Assembly: GCA_036257895.1 (NCBI GenBank)
Contig: DATAES010000239.1
Span: forward strand, 1 to 24,008
Length of the DNA: 24,008 nucleotides
Source: DATAES01 sp036257895
Lineage (GTDB): Bacteria > Actinomycetota > Acidimicrobiia > Acidimicrobiales > JACDCH01
Direction of reading: 5' to 3'
The notes under the pieces are model-generated. The model searched no databases, had not been told where the DNA came from, and saw only the letters and a program-made list of their open reading frames with translations. Shown here one piece after another: positions 7,460 to 14,828 of this stretch. The position numbers and the translations under genes are program-made. The stretch's first letter is position 1. Each line of letters opens with the position of its first letter.

Positions 7460-10400
7460 GTGCCGTTGCGCGACTGGCCGGTCGTCCGTCAGCTGCTGGA
7501 TCGTGACGTCCATGGGCTCGGCGCGTCGGCGCGATCGCCCGCGACAGAGGGACTGACTGCCCGCACCGAGCACGCAGACCACGTCGTGCAGTCCGTGTGT
7601 CCGTACTGCGCAGTCGGATGCGGACAACTCGTGCACGTGAAGGACGGCGCGATCACCAACATCGAGGGCGACCCGGATTCGCCCATCTCGCGGGGACGTC
7701 TGTGTCCCAAAGGCGCGGCGACCTTCCAACTCGTGACCGGCAGCCATCGGGAGCAGCGGGTGCTCTACCGCCGGCCGAACGGGACGGCGTGGGAGCCGAT
7801 CCCGCTCGAGCGCGCCATGAACATGGTGGCCGAGCGGGTCAAGCGCGCCCGAGACGAGCACTGGGAGGACCGCGACGAGGACGGCAAGCCGTTGCGGCGG
7901 ACGATGGCCATCGCCCATCTCGGCGGCGCCACGCTCGACAACGAGGAGAACTACCTCATCAAGAAGTTGTTCACCGCGTTGGGCGCCGTCCAGATCGAGA
8001 ACCAGGCGCGCATATGACATTCCTCGACGGTCCCCGGTCTGGGGACCAGCTTCGGTCGAGGTGGTGCCACGACCTTTCAGCAGGACCTGCAGAACAGCGA
8101 CTGCATCGTCATCCAGGGCTCGAACATGGCCGAGTGCCACCCGGTCGGCTTCCAGTGGGTGATGGAGGCGAAGGCGCGCGGCGCGACGATCATCCATGTC
8201 GACCCGCGGTTCACGCGCACGAGCGCAGTTGCCGACATCCATGTGCCGCTCCGAGCCGGCAGCGACATCGCGTTCCTCGGCGGCATCGTGAACTACATCA
8301 TCGAGAACGACCGCTGGTTCCGTGACTACGTCGTGCACTACACGAATGCGCCGGCGGTCCTGCGTGAGGACTTTCGCGACACCGAGGACCTCGACGGTTT
8401 GTTCAGCGGTTGGGACCGCGAGAACCAGACGTACGACGCGACCTCGTGGGCGTACGAGGGAACCGACGTTGCTGCAGCCGCCGGCCAGCGCGAGGAGTTC
8501 ACCACTGAACCGGACTCGTCGCGAGGAACTGCAGGAGCGCCGGTGCACCTCGACCCGACGCTCGAGCATCCGCGCTGCGTGTTCCAGGTGCTGAAGCGCC
8601 ACTACTCGCGCTACACACCCGAGTTGGTCGAAGACGTCTGCGGTGTGCCTCGCCAGCAGTTCTTCGCAGTCGCCGAGGCCCTTTGCGACAACTCAGGTCG
8701 CGACCGCACGTCCGCGTTCTGTTACGCCGTCGGCTGGACGCAGCACACGATTGGTGTGCAGTACATCCGCACTGCCGCGATCATCCAACTGCTGCTCGGC
8801 AACATCGGCCGCCCCGGCGGCGGGATTCTGGCCTTGCGCGGTCACGCCACGATCCAAGGATCGACCGACGTGCCGACGCTCTACAACATCCTCCCCGGCT
8901 ATCTCCCGATGCCGAAGGCGAAGTCCGACGCCACCTTCTCGGAATACCTCAGGAACAACGAGTCGAACTCGGGCTGGTGGTGCGAGTTCCCGAAATACGC
9001 CATTTCGCTGCTCAAGGCGTGGTGGGGCGACAACGCCAGCGCGGAGAACGACTGGTGTTACGACCACCTGCCGAGGTTGACCGGCGATCACTCGCACATG
9101 GTCACGGTGGGCGACATGGCCGATGGCAAGCTGACCGGCTACTTCGTGATGGGCGAGAACCCCGTGGTCGGATCGATGCACGGGCAGCTCCAAAAGAAGG
9201 GCCTGCGCGAGCTCGAGTGGCTGGTCGTGCGCGACTTCTCGCTCATCGAGACCGCCGAGTTCTGGCAGGACGACCCGTCTGCGGTCTCCACAGAGGTGTT
9301 CTTCTTCCCCGCGGCGACGCACACCGAGAAGGACGGCACGTACACGAACACGCAGCGGCTGCTGCAGTTCCACCCGAAGGCCGTCGAGCCGCAGGGTGAC
9401 TGTCGCAGCGAGTTGTGGTTCATGTTCCACCTCGGTCGAAGGCTGCGCGCGTTGTACTTGGGCTCGACTGAGGAGAAGGACGCGCCGCTGCTCGAGCTCA
9501 CCTGGGACTACTCGACCATCGGTGAGCACGAAGAGCCAGACGTGTTCGAGATCATGAAGGAGATCAACGGCTACAGGGTTGTGGACGGCATACCCGTCGG
9601 CGGGTTCACCGATCTCGAGGCGGACGGGTCCACCGCGTGCGGTTGCTGGATCTATTCGGGGTGCAACAAGGACGGCGTCAACTGGGCGGCGAACCGGACA
9701 CCCGCATCGGAACAAACCTGGGTCGCACCCGAGTGGGGATGGTCCTGGCCCTCGAATCGCAGGCTCATGTACAACCGGGCGTCGGCTGACCCCGACGGCA
9801 AGCCGTGGTCGGAGCGCAAGGCATACGTGTGGTGGGACGAGGAACAGGGGAAGTGGACCGGCCACGACGTGCCGGACTTCATCGCCGATCGGCCACCTTC
9901 CTACCGGCCTGCGGACGACGCCGAAGGCATCGACACCATCGGCGGTGACATGCCGTTCATCATGCAGGCCGACGGTCGCGGATGGATCTATGCGCCCACC
10001 GGCGTGCTGGACGGCCCACTGCCGACGCATTACGAACCGCAGGAGTCGCCGTTGGACAACCCGCTCTACCGGCAGCAACGCAACCCGGCGCGCATGGAAT
10101 GGCGCCGCGACGACAACCCGTACCACCGTCCCTTCGGTGACCCGGAGTACCCGTACGTCGTCACGACCTACCGGCTGACCGAGCATCACACGGCAGGTGG
10201 CATGTCGCGCTGGTTGCCGTGGCTGTCAGAGCTGCAGCCCGAGCTTTTCTGTGAGGTGTCCCCGGAGCTCGCCGCTGAGCGGGGACTGCGCAACGGCGAT
10301 TGGGCAACCGTCTCGACGGCACGAGCGTCGATCGAGACTCGCGTGCTGGTGACGAGTCGCATCCCGCCGCTGCGGTTGCGAAAGCGCACGATCCACCAGA

Positions 10401-10552
10401 TCGGTCTCCCGTATCACTGGTCGAGTAGGGGGCTGGTCAAGGGCGACACGGTCAACGAGCTCATCTCGTTCGTCGCCGACCCGAATGTCTCGATCCAGGA
10501 GTCCAAGGCCCTGACCGCCGACATCCGCCCGGGCAGGAGGGCCCGCCCGTGA
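7460..10552 (+). CDS. fdnG: Formate dehydrogenase alpha subunit, selenocysteine-containing (TGA at 8015-8017 read as Sec186)
   Basis: This is a molybdopterin (or tungstopterin) bis-MGD enzyme oxidising formate to CO2, 1030 residues when the in-frame TGA is read as selenocysteine. Residues 47-82 hold the [4Fe-4S] ligands (Cys47, Cys50, Cys54, Cys82). The frame then reaches ENQARI, the TGA (residue 186) and HSSTVPGLGTSFGRGGATT, the same arrangement as at the active-site Sec of FdnG-type enzymes. The sequence continues unbroken into AECHPVGFQWVMEAK and the C-terminal MoCo domain. Total length is close to E. coli FdnG. A SECIS-like hairpin follows the TGA. GTG 7460 has AGGA seven nt upstream and an in-frame TAG (the exporter stop) just before it, so no longer N-terminus exists and there is no Tat signal. 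The stop overlaps the beta-subunit start (GTGA). Sec decoding is inferred; selA/B/C/D are not in the window. Confidence 0.93.
8015..8061 (+). promoter_or_regulatory. Sec UGA codon and SECIS-like hairpin in fdnG
   Basis: The TGA at 8015-8017 is followed by a two-tier hairpin. The outer stem CCTCGAC (8022-8028) pairs with GTCGAGG (8055-8061). The inner stem GGTCCCC (8029-8035) pairs with GGGGACC (8041-8047). The apical loop is GGTCT (8036-8040), and seven unpaired bases (8048-8054) lie on the 3' side only. The loop begins 18 nt after the UGA. Bacterial SECIS elements recognised by SelB sit just downstream of the UGA inside the coding region, and the E. coli fdhF loop also contains GGUCU at nearly the same distance. 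Unlike fdhF, no bulged U is obvious in the upper stem. Confidence 0.85.
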
Positions 10553-11388
10553 CCGCCGTTCACAACAACTGTTTGTGCGGTTCTAACGCGCGCAACGAGC
10601 GCGTTAGAACCGCACAAACGCAGAGGAAGGTCGGATTTTTCACGGACACGACTGTCTGCATCGGGTGCAAGGCGTGCGAGGTCGCATGCAAGCAGTGGAA
10701 CCAGTTGCCGGACGACGGCCTGCTGTTCAGCGGCATGTCGTACGACAACACCGTGCATCTCGGCGCGTCGACGTGGCGGCATGTTGCGTTCGTCGAACGC
10801 CCGATGGTCGAGAACACGAAGTTCTCCTGGTTGTTGATGTCCGACGTGTGCAAGCACTGCCGCACCGCGGCGTGTCTGGACGCCTGCCCCACCGGTTCGA
10901 TAATCCGCACCGAGTTCGACACGGTGTTCGTGCAGCCCGACATCTGCAACGGGTGCGGCTATTGCGTGTCGGCCTGCCCTTTCGGTGTCATCGATCGTCG
11001 TGAGGACGACGGCCGGGCCTGGAAGTGCACGCTGTGCTACGACCGCCTCGATGCCGGGATGACACCGGCGTGCGCGAAGGCGTGTCCGACGGAGTCGATC
11101 CAGTTCGGCGACATCGACGAGTTGCGTGCTCGCGCCGCAGACCGCGTGCGCGAGTTGCACCAGGCGGGCGTCACGGATGCGTACCTCTACGGCGACAGTC
11201 GGGAGGCACAGCCGGGCACCGACGGATTGAACGCGTTCTTCCTGCTGCTCGACCGACCCGAGGTCTACAACCTCCCGCCGCATCCGGTCGCGCCGCGCAA
11301 GACAATCGCCCGGTCGTGGCGTTCGATGGCGGCTGCGTCTGTTGCCCTTGCCGTGACCGCCGTCGTCTCCGTGCTGGGCCGAAAGTGA
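10549..11388 (+). CDS. Formate dehydrogenase beta subunit, four [4Fe-4S] clusters and C-terminal anchor
   Basis: This 279-residue electron-transfer subunit resembles FdnH/FdxH. Sixteen cysteines form four ferredoxin-type sites: 37/40/43/47, 101/104/109/113, 133/136/139/143 and 160/163/175/179. They would carry electrons from the alpha subunit to the membrane. A hydrophobic C-terminal helix (about 259-276) ends in GRK and probably anchors it. There is no Tat signal. GTG 10549 overlaps the alpha stop and has an AGGAGG site eight nt upstream. The first 25 residues are atypical for the family, because codons 8-24 are encoded by a perfect 21-bp inverted repeat. No ATG or GTG occurs in frame between that repeat and the first cluster motif, so the repeat is truly translated; a TTG at codon 9 is the only alternative. 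Confidence 0.93.
   Translation: MTAVHNNCLCGSNARNERVRTAQTQRKVGFFTDTTVCIGCKACEVACKQWNQLPDDGLLFSGMSYDNTVHLGASTWRHVAFVERPMVENTKFSWLLMSDVCKHCRTAACLDACPTGSIIRTEFDTVFVQPDICNGCGYCVSACPFGVIDRREDDGRAWKCTLCYDRLDAGMTPACAKACPTESIQFGDIDELRARAADRVRELHQAGVTDAYLYGDSREAQPGTDGLNAFFLLLDRPEVYNLPPHPVAPRKTIARSWRSMAAASVALAVTAVVSVLGRK
10571..10619. repeat. Perfect 21-bp inverted repeat inside the beta-subunit coding region
   Basis: The left arm (10571-10591, beginning GTTTGTGCGG) is exactly complementary to the right arm (10599-10619, ending CCGCACAAAC). The seven-base loop GCAACGA lies between them. It sits 22 nt after the GTG start codon and would form a very stable mRNA hairpin. Its central TTCTAA/TTAGAA stretch is less GC-rich than its surroundings. 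It resembles a small dispersed palindromic element inserted in frame; no second copy was noticed in this window. It could also tune translation of the beta subunit. Confidence 0.9.
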
Positions 11389-11401
11389 GCTGGACGCCGA
11401 T

Positions 11402-11424
11402 GGGGTCCGGGGGCGCAGCCCCCG
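11402..11424. repeat. GC-rich hairpin between beta and NrfD genes
   Basis: GGGGTC is followed by CGGGGGC-GCA-GCCCCCG (stem arms 11408-11414 and 11418-11424), a perfect 7-bp stem with a three-base loop. It begins 14 nt after the beta stop and ends eight bases before the NrfD ATG, where a ribosome-binding site would normally be. No T-run follows, so it is not a canonical terminator. Similar GGGGTCCGGGGGC-type hairpins are, from memory, common between genes in actinobacterial genomes, so it may be a dispersed repeat or an mRNA-stability element that sets subunit ratios. Confidence 0.55.
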
Positions 11425-11431
11425 CAAGTGC

Positions 11432-12310
11432 ATGAGCGACGTCACCTACTACGACGTGCCGGTTCTCAAGGCGCCGGTGTGGAAGTGGTTCATCCCTGCG
11501 TACTTCGTCGCCGGAGGCATCGCGGGCGCGTCGTCCACGCTCGGCGCGGCGGCTCGAGACCTCCCTGGCCTGCGGCGCCGGTGCCGACGGCTCTCGCTCG
11601 TCGCGCTCTCGGTCGGCACGGCGGCCCTGATCGCCGACCTCGGACGCCCATCGCGGTTCGCCAACATGCTGCGGGTCTTCCGCCCGACGTCACCGATGAG
11701 CATGGGTTCGTGGCTCCTGGCCGCCTATGGACCCGCGGCAGGGGCGGCCGCGGTCTTGCCCGACAAGATCGCTGACCCGGCCGGCATCGTGGCCGGCATC
11801 GCGGGACTGCCGCTCACCGGCTACACCGGGGTGCTCACCGCCGCGACCGCAGTCCCGGCGTGGCAGGAAGCGGGCCGATCCCTACCGGTGCTGTTCACTG
11901 CATCCGGGATCGCCGGCGCCGCATCGCTGCTCGCGCTCGGCGATCACAACGACCAAGAGGCCGCGGTGCTTCGCCGGTTCGGCATCGCCGGAAAGGTCGG
12001 CGAGCTGGCCGCCTCGGCCGCGCTCGAACGCGAAGTCGGCGCTGTACCGGCCGTCGCTCGACCGTACAAGGAAGGCAGATCAGCATTGCTGTGGCGGCTT
12101 GCCCACGGCTGCACCACCATCAGCCTGCTGCTGTCGCTCCCACGGAAGCGGGCCCGGCGCCGCGAACAGGCGGGAGCTTTGGCCGGGATCGCCGGTTCGT
12201 TTCTCGTGAAGGTGGCCGTCATGGAGGCAGGCAAGGCATCGGCTGACGACCCGCGCGCCACCTTCCATCTGCAACGAGCCAGGAATAGCGACTCACTGGA
12301 CAACCGTTGA
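11432..12310 (+). CDS. NrfD/PsrC-family membrane subunit of the formate dehydrogenase
   Basis: This hydrophobic protein of 292 residues has about seven or eight predicted membrane helices. Family hallmarks are an early WFIPAYFVAGGIAGASS helix, IADLGRPSRFANMLRVFRP between helices two and three, and MSMGSWLLAAYG. NrfD proteins take electrons from a four-cluster ferredoxin subunit and exchange them with the quinone pool without haem. Its position directly after the alpha and beta genes makes it the membrane partner, in place of the cytochrome b gamma subunit of classical FDH-N. The ATG at 11432 lacks a strong Shine-Dalgarno site because a GC hairpin occupies that space. The C-terminal part contains a basic loop (RKRARRRE), probably cytoplasmic. 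Confidence 0.9.
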   Translation: MSDVTYYDVPVLKAPVWKWFIPAYFVAGGIAGASSTLGAAARDLPGLRRRCRRLSLVALSVGTAALIADLGRPSRFANMLRVFRPTSPMSMGSWLLAAYGPAAGAAAVLPDKIADPAGIVAGIAGLPLTGYTGVLTAATAVPAWQEAGRSLPVLFTASGIAGAASLLALGDHNDQEAAVLRRFGIAGKVGELAASAALEREVGAVPAVARPYKEGRSALLWRLAHGCTTISLLLSLPRKRARRREQAGALAGIAGSFLVKVAVMEAGKASADDPRATFHLQRARNSDSLDNR

Positions 12311-12317
12311 AGGCCGC

Positions 12318-12824
12318 ATGGCAGTCAAGCGTCTGAACCATGCCGTCCTGTACGTCCGGGACGTGGACCGCAGCGTTCGCTTCTACGAGGAAGCACTGGG
12401 CTTCACGGTGGCCGTGCAGTTGCCCGGCGCCGCGTTCCTCCGCGTACCCGACTCGCACAACGACCACGATCTGGGGCTGTTCGCCATCGGGCCCGACGCC
12501 GCGGACAGTCCCGCCGGTCGGGGCGCCGTGGGCCTCTACCACCTCGCTTGGGAGGTGGAGACCCTCGGCGAGCTGCAAGAGGTTGCCGACCGTCTCACCA
12601 AGATGGGTGCGCTCGCCGGTGCATCCGACCATTCGACGACGAAGGCGCTGTACGCCAAGGATCCTGACGGCATCGAGTTCGAGGTGAGCTGGTTGGTGCC
12701 GGCTGACCTCATCGACGACGAGACCCGCAAGGCGATGACGAACATCCGACCGCTGGACCTGGCCGGCGAGATCGCCCGGTACGGAGCGGACAGACGCGGA
12801 CTCGAGACCGTCGCCTACAACTGA
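12318..12824 (+). CDS. VOC (glyoxalase/extradiol dioxygenase-like) family protein
   Basis: This 168-residue protein has the paired beta-alpha-beta-beta-beta fold of the vicinal oxygen chelate superfamily. It starts with MAVKRLNHAVLYVRDVDRSVRFYEEALGF. Probable metal ligands are His8, His75 (LYHLAWEV) and Glu122 (DPDGIEFEV), the arrangement of extradiol dioxygenase-type members. A 40-residue C-terminal extension follows. GAAGG lies upstream of the ATG, and the gene begins seven nt after the NrfD stop, so it is probably the last cistron of the formate dehydrogenase transcript. The substrate is unknown; ring cleavage, glyoxalase or resistance roles are all possible for the fold. Confidence 0.85.
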   Translation: MAVKRLNHAVLYVRDVDRSVRFYEEALGFTVAVQLPGAAFLRVPDSHNDHDLGLFAIGPDAADSPAGRGAVGLYHLAWEVETLGELQEVADRLTKMGALAGASDHSTTKALYAKDPDGIEFEVSWLVPADLIDDETRKAMTNIRPLDLAGEIARYGADRRGLETVAYN

Positions 12825-12868
12825 GCTCTACGAACCGAAACGCTCGAAACGCTCGGTGTACGGCAAAG

Positions 12869-13921
12869 TCACGCCGTCTCCACTCGACAGACCGGTCGAG
12901 TTGGTGTCTCGGACGGCAAGAACCAGCGGAACCACAACAGGCCCCGCTCGTGACCCTGGGTGCTGACCCAGTTCGGATGTCCCGGTTCGTGCGCGGCCAC
13001 CACGATGCGCCACGACCCGTCGTCGTTGGCCACGACCTGTGATCCGTTGATCGTCACCCGCCCGTACGAGTCGTCGAACGTGTGCAGGAACGGATTCCAC
13101 AGGCACAGGTTCCAGAACGCGCACTCGGGTGAGCGGCCGTCCATGACGAGGGCCTCCCCCTCGCCGAGTTGGAAGCTGCCCATCGCGTAGGCGGCATCAC
13201 CCGCCGCCCAACCGAAGGTCGTGGACGGCACCGGATACGGCTCCTGTACCTCGTTCGGCGGGTCGACACGGACCGGCGCGATGTGCGCTTGTTCGTCGAG
13301 GAACACGCGTGCCGCTCTGAACTTCGCCGCGACGGCTGCGACCGAGTCATCCTTCTCGCGGGGCGGGTCGACGGCCTCGATCGTCCACCGCGCGCGGCGC
13401 GCAGTGGCGGGATCGTCGACGTAGTCGCGGGTGATGGCACACACGGCGTCGGGTTCCAACCGCAGCCAGTTGCCTCCCTGCGGCTCACTGCTCAGGACGA
13501 GTTCGAACGTGCCGTCGGGATTGCGTTCACAGCTCCGGTCGTTGGCCGAGGCGACGATGCGCTCGCTGAAGTGACCGTCGCTCGGTCCCCCGTACACGGT
13601 CAGCGACAGGTACACGGCATCGCCCGGCACGCATCGAACGCGGTAGGTCCGCCCCGGATCGATCGGTGCGTGCTTGTAGAAGGCGTCGGTGTTGTCACCG
13701 CCCCACTTCTTGTTCGGACCCACGATGTCGACGAATCGTGGTCGGCCACTGTCGGCCCAGACATACGCGTCGAGCGCGACCTGCAGCACGCTGAACATCC
13801 ACCGATAGCTCTCGACGCGCTCGCGCTCGTCGAGCGGAGGTTGGGCGTCATCCAGCCGCCGTTCGACGTCGATCAGCTCGTCGATCATTCCGCGAAAAGC
13901 GTCGTGCAGCTCGTCCCCCAT
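12869..13921 (-). CDS. DUF1214 domain-containing protein
   Basis: This protein of 350 residues has the C-terminal pattern of DUF1214 proteins. Examples are VSTQGHERGLLWFRWFLPSETP near the end, the WNLCLWNPFLHTFD segment, and GRTYRVRCVPGDAVYLSLTVYG in the middle. DUF1214 is often paired with DUF1254, but no DUF1254 domain is obvious in the N-terminal 80 residues, which look helical and charged instead. No signal peptide is seen. Its biochemical role is unknown. The ATG lies 18 nt downstream of the DUF72 stop, so the two form a minus-strand pair, and it converges on the VOC gene with a 44-nt gap. Confidence 0.82.
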   Translation of the reverse strand: MGDELHDAFRGMIDELIDVERRLDDAQPPLDERERVESYRWMFSVLQVALDAYVWADSGRPRFVDIVGPNKKWGGDNTDAFYKHAPIDPGRTYRVRCVPGDAVYLSLTVYGGPSDGHFSERIVASANDRSCERNPDGTFELVLSSEPQGGNWLRLEPDAVCAITRDYVDDPATARRARWTIEAVDPPREKDDSVAAVAAKFRAARVFLDEQAHIAPVRVDPPNEVQEPYPVPSTTFGWAAGDAAYAMGSFQLGEGEALVMDGRSPECAFWNLCLWNPFLHTFDDSYGRVTINGSQVVANDDGSWRIVVAAHEPGHPNWVSTQGHERGLLWFRWFLPSETPTRPVCRVETA

Positions 13922-13939
13922 GGTGGGATTCCAGCACGG

Positions 13940-14725
13940 TCAGCGGGCATTCGCCTGCAGCCGCTGTTTCAACCAGGCCGCATCCGCGACAGCATGCCCG
14001 TGCCAGTCGTTGTTGAAGTAGGCGTAGACGTCGCACCCACCGTCGATCCACGCCTCCATCCGCGCCGCGGCACGCCACAACCGGCGGCCGCCGTACCGGC
14101 CCTCGTACTTGCGTACCAGTGCATCGGGTCCGTGGAACCGGATGTAGCTCCAGTCCGTCGTCAACTCCCACGGGTGGTTCGGGAGCATGTCGTGGATGCA
14201 CAGAGCACTGCCATGGCGATGGAGCAACTCGAACACGTCGTCGTGCAGCCAGGACGAATCACGGACCTCGACCGCCCATCGCATCGACGAGGGCGCGACC
14301 GTGAGGAACTCGTCGAGCCGCTCGATGTTCCGCTTCCACCGCGGCGGCAGCTGGACGAGCGTCGGTCCGAGCGACCGGCCGAGGCGTTCGGCACGGTCGA
14401 GATGATTGGGCAACCACGACGCCGCATCCCGGAGCTTCATCCTGTGCGAACCGAATTGCCCGAGCTTCAACGCGTACGTGAATCCCAACGGCGCCTGTGC
14501 CGCCCATTGCTCAACGGTCGTCGGTGGCGGCAATCGGTAGAAGGTGTTGTTCACCTCGACGGTGTCGAAGAGGCGTGCGTAGTACTCGAACCAACGACGC
14601 TGGGGGAGCTCCGCCGGATACACGACGCCGCGCCAGTCCCGGTACATCCATCCCGAACATCCGACGTGCGCTCGTCCCACTCGTGCCGCGGTACCCATCA
14701 TCGAGCTGACTCGACCATCGTGCAT
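13940..14725 (-). CDS. DUF72 (YecE-like) family protein
   Basis: This protein of up to 261 residues belongs to the DUF72 TIM-barrel family. Visible signatures are HVGCSGWMYRDWRGVVYP, FDTVEVNNTFYRLP, LGPTLVQLPPRWKRN, WAVEVRDSSW and DVYAYFNNDWHGHAV. No enzymatic activity is established for the family. Most members begin shortly before the H-V-G-x-S-G-W motif, so the GTG at about 14680 or the ATG pair near 14701/14698 may be the true start. ATG 14725 lies inside a 12-bp inverted repeat and would add about 15 atypical residues. It is the first gene of a two-gene minus-strand unit with DUF1214. Confidence 0.9.
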   Translation of the reverse strand: MHDGRVSSMMGTAARVGRAHVGCSGWMYRDWRGVVYPAELPQRRWFEYYARLFDTVEVNNTFYRLPPPTTVEQWAAQAPLGFTYALKLGQFGSHRMKLRDAASWLPNHLDRAERLGRSLGPTLVQLPPRWKRNIERLDEFLTVAPSSMRWAVEVRDSSWLHDDVFELLHRHGSALCIHDMLPNHPWELTTDWSYIRFHGPDALVRKYEGRYGGRRLWRAAARMEAWIDGGCDVYAYFNNDWHGHAVADAAWLKQRLQANAR

Positions 14726-14756
14726 TGACGTGGCCAGTGACTATGTCAATGCACGA
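14718..14756. promoter_or_regulatory. 12-bp inverted repeat in the divergent DUF72/phosphatase promoter region
   Basis: TCGTGCATTGAC (14718-14729) and GTCAATGCACGA (14745-14756) are exact inverted copies separated by 15 nt, and three further outer pairs follow one mismatch. Each arm contains a TTGAC element; the minus-strand copy reads TTGACA, a good -35 for the DUF72 gene. The length, spacing and position between divergent genes fit a dimeric regulator site better than a terminator. Confidence 0.5.
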
Positions 14757-14816
14757 CGGTGGGGCGTCAGAGCAACGCGAACGGCTGACTTCGCGACCGT
14801 GGCGCGCGACGGTACC

Positions 14817-14822
14817 TAACAT
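14817..14822 (+). promoter_or_regulatory. Putative -10 box (TAACAT) for leaderless transcription
   Basis: TAACAT fits the actinobacterial TANNNT -10 consensus and ends six nt before the GTG at 14829, which would place the transcript start at or next to the start codon. No Shine-Dalgarno sequence precedes this GTG, in agreement with a leaderless message. No convincing -35 box was found. Confidence 0.35.
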
Positions 14823-14828
14823 TCGCCC

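Noticed and set aside
8015..8017. Nonsense mutation or sequencing error making the formate dehydrogenase a pseudogene
   Set aside because: The TGA is exactly at the known Sec position, the rest of the frame is intact, the downstream genes are intact and overlapping, and a SECIS-like hairpin follows.
6080..8602. 840-codon minus-strand open frame opposite the exporter and formate dehydrogenase
   Set aside because: Composition is low-complexity charged sequence typical of antisense frames in GC-rich DNA, with no family motifs, and it lies wholly opposite well-supported genes.
8126..10552. Separate gene starting at an ATG at 8126
   Set aside because: The same frame runs without a break through the TGA at 8015 and encodes conserved active-site sequence before 8126, so it is the continuation of one selenoprotein gene.
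10571..10619. The 21-bp palindrome as an intrinsic terminator between alpha and beta genes
   Set aside because: It lies inside the beta coding frame after the start codon, and no T-tract follows.
12825..12868. Bidirectional terminator between the convergent VOC and DUF1214 genes
   Set aside because: Only a direct repeat (GAAACGCTC twice) and a 5-bp inverted match are visible, too weak to call.
13169..14728. 519-codon plus-strand open frame opposite DUF1214 and DUF72
   Set aside because: Antisense shadow spanning two recognised genes, without motifs of its own.
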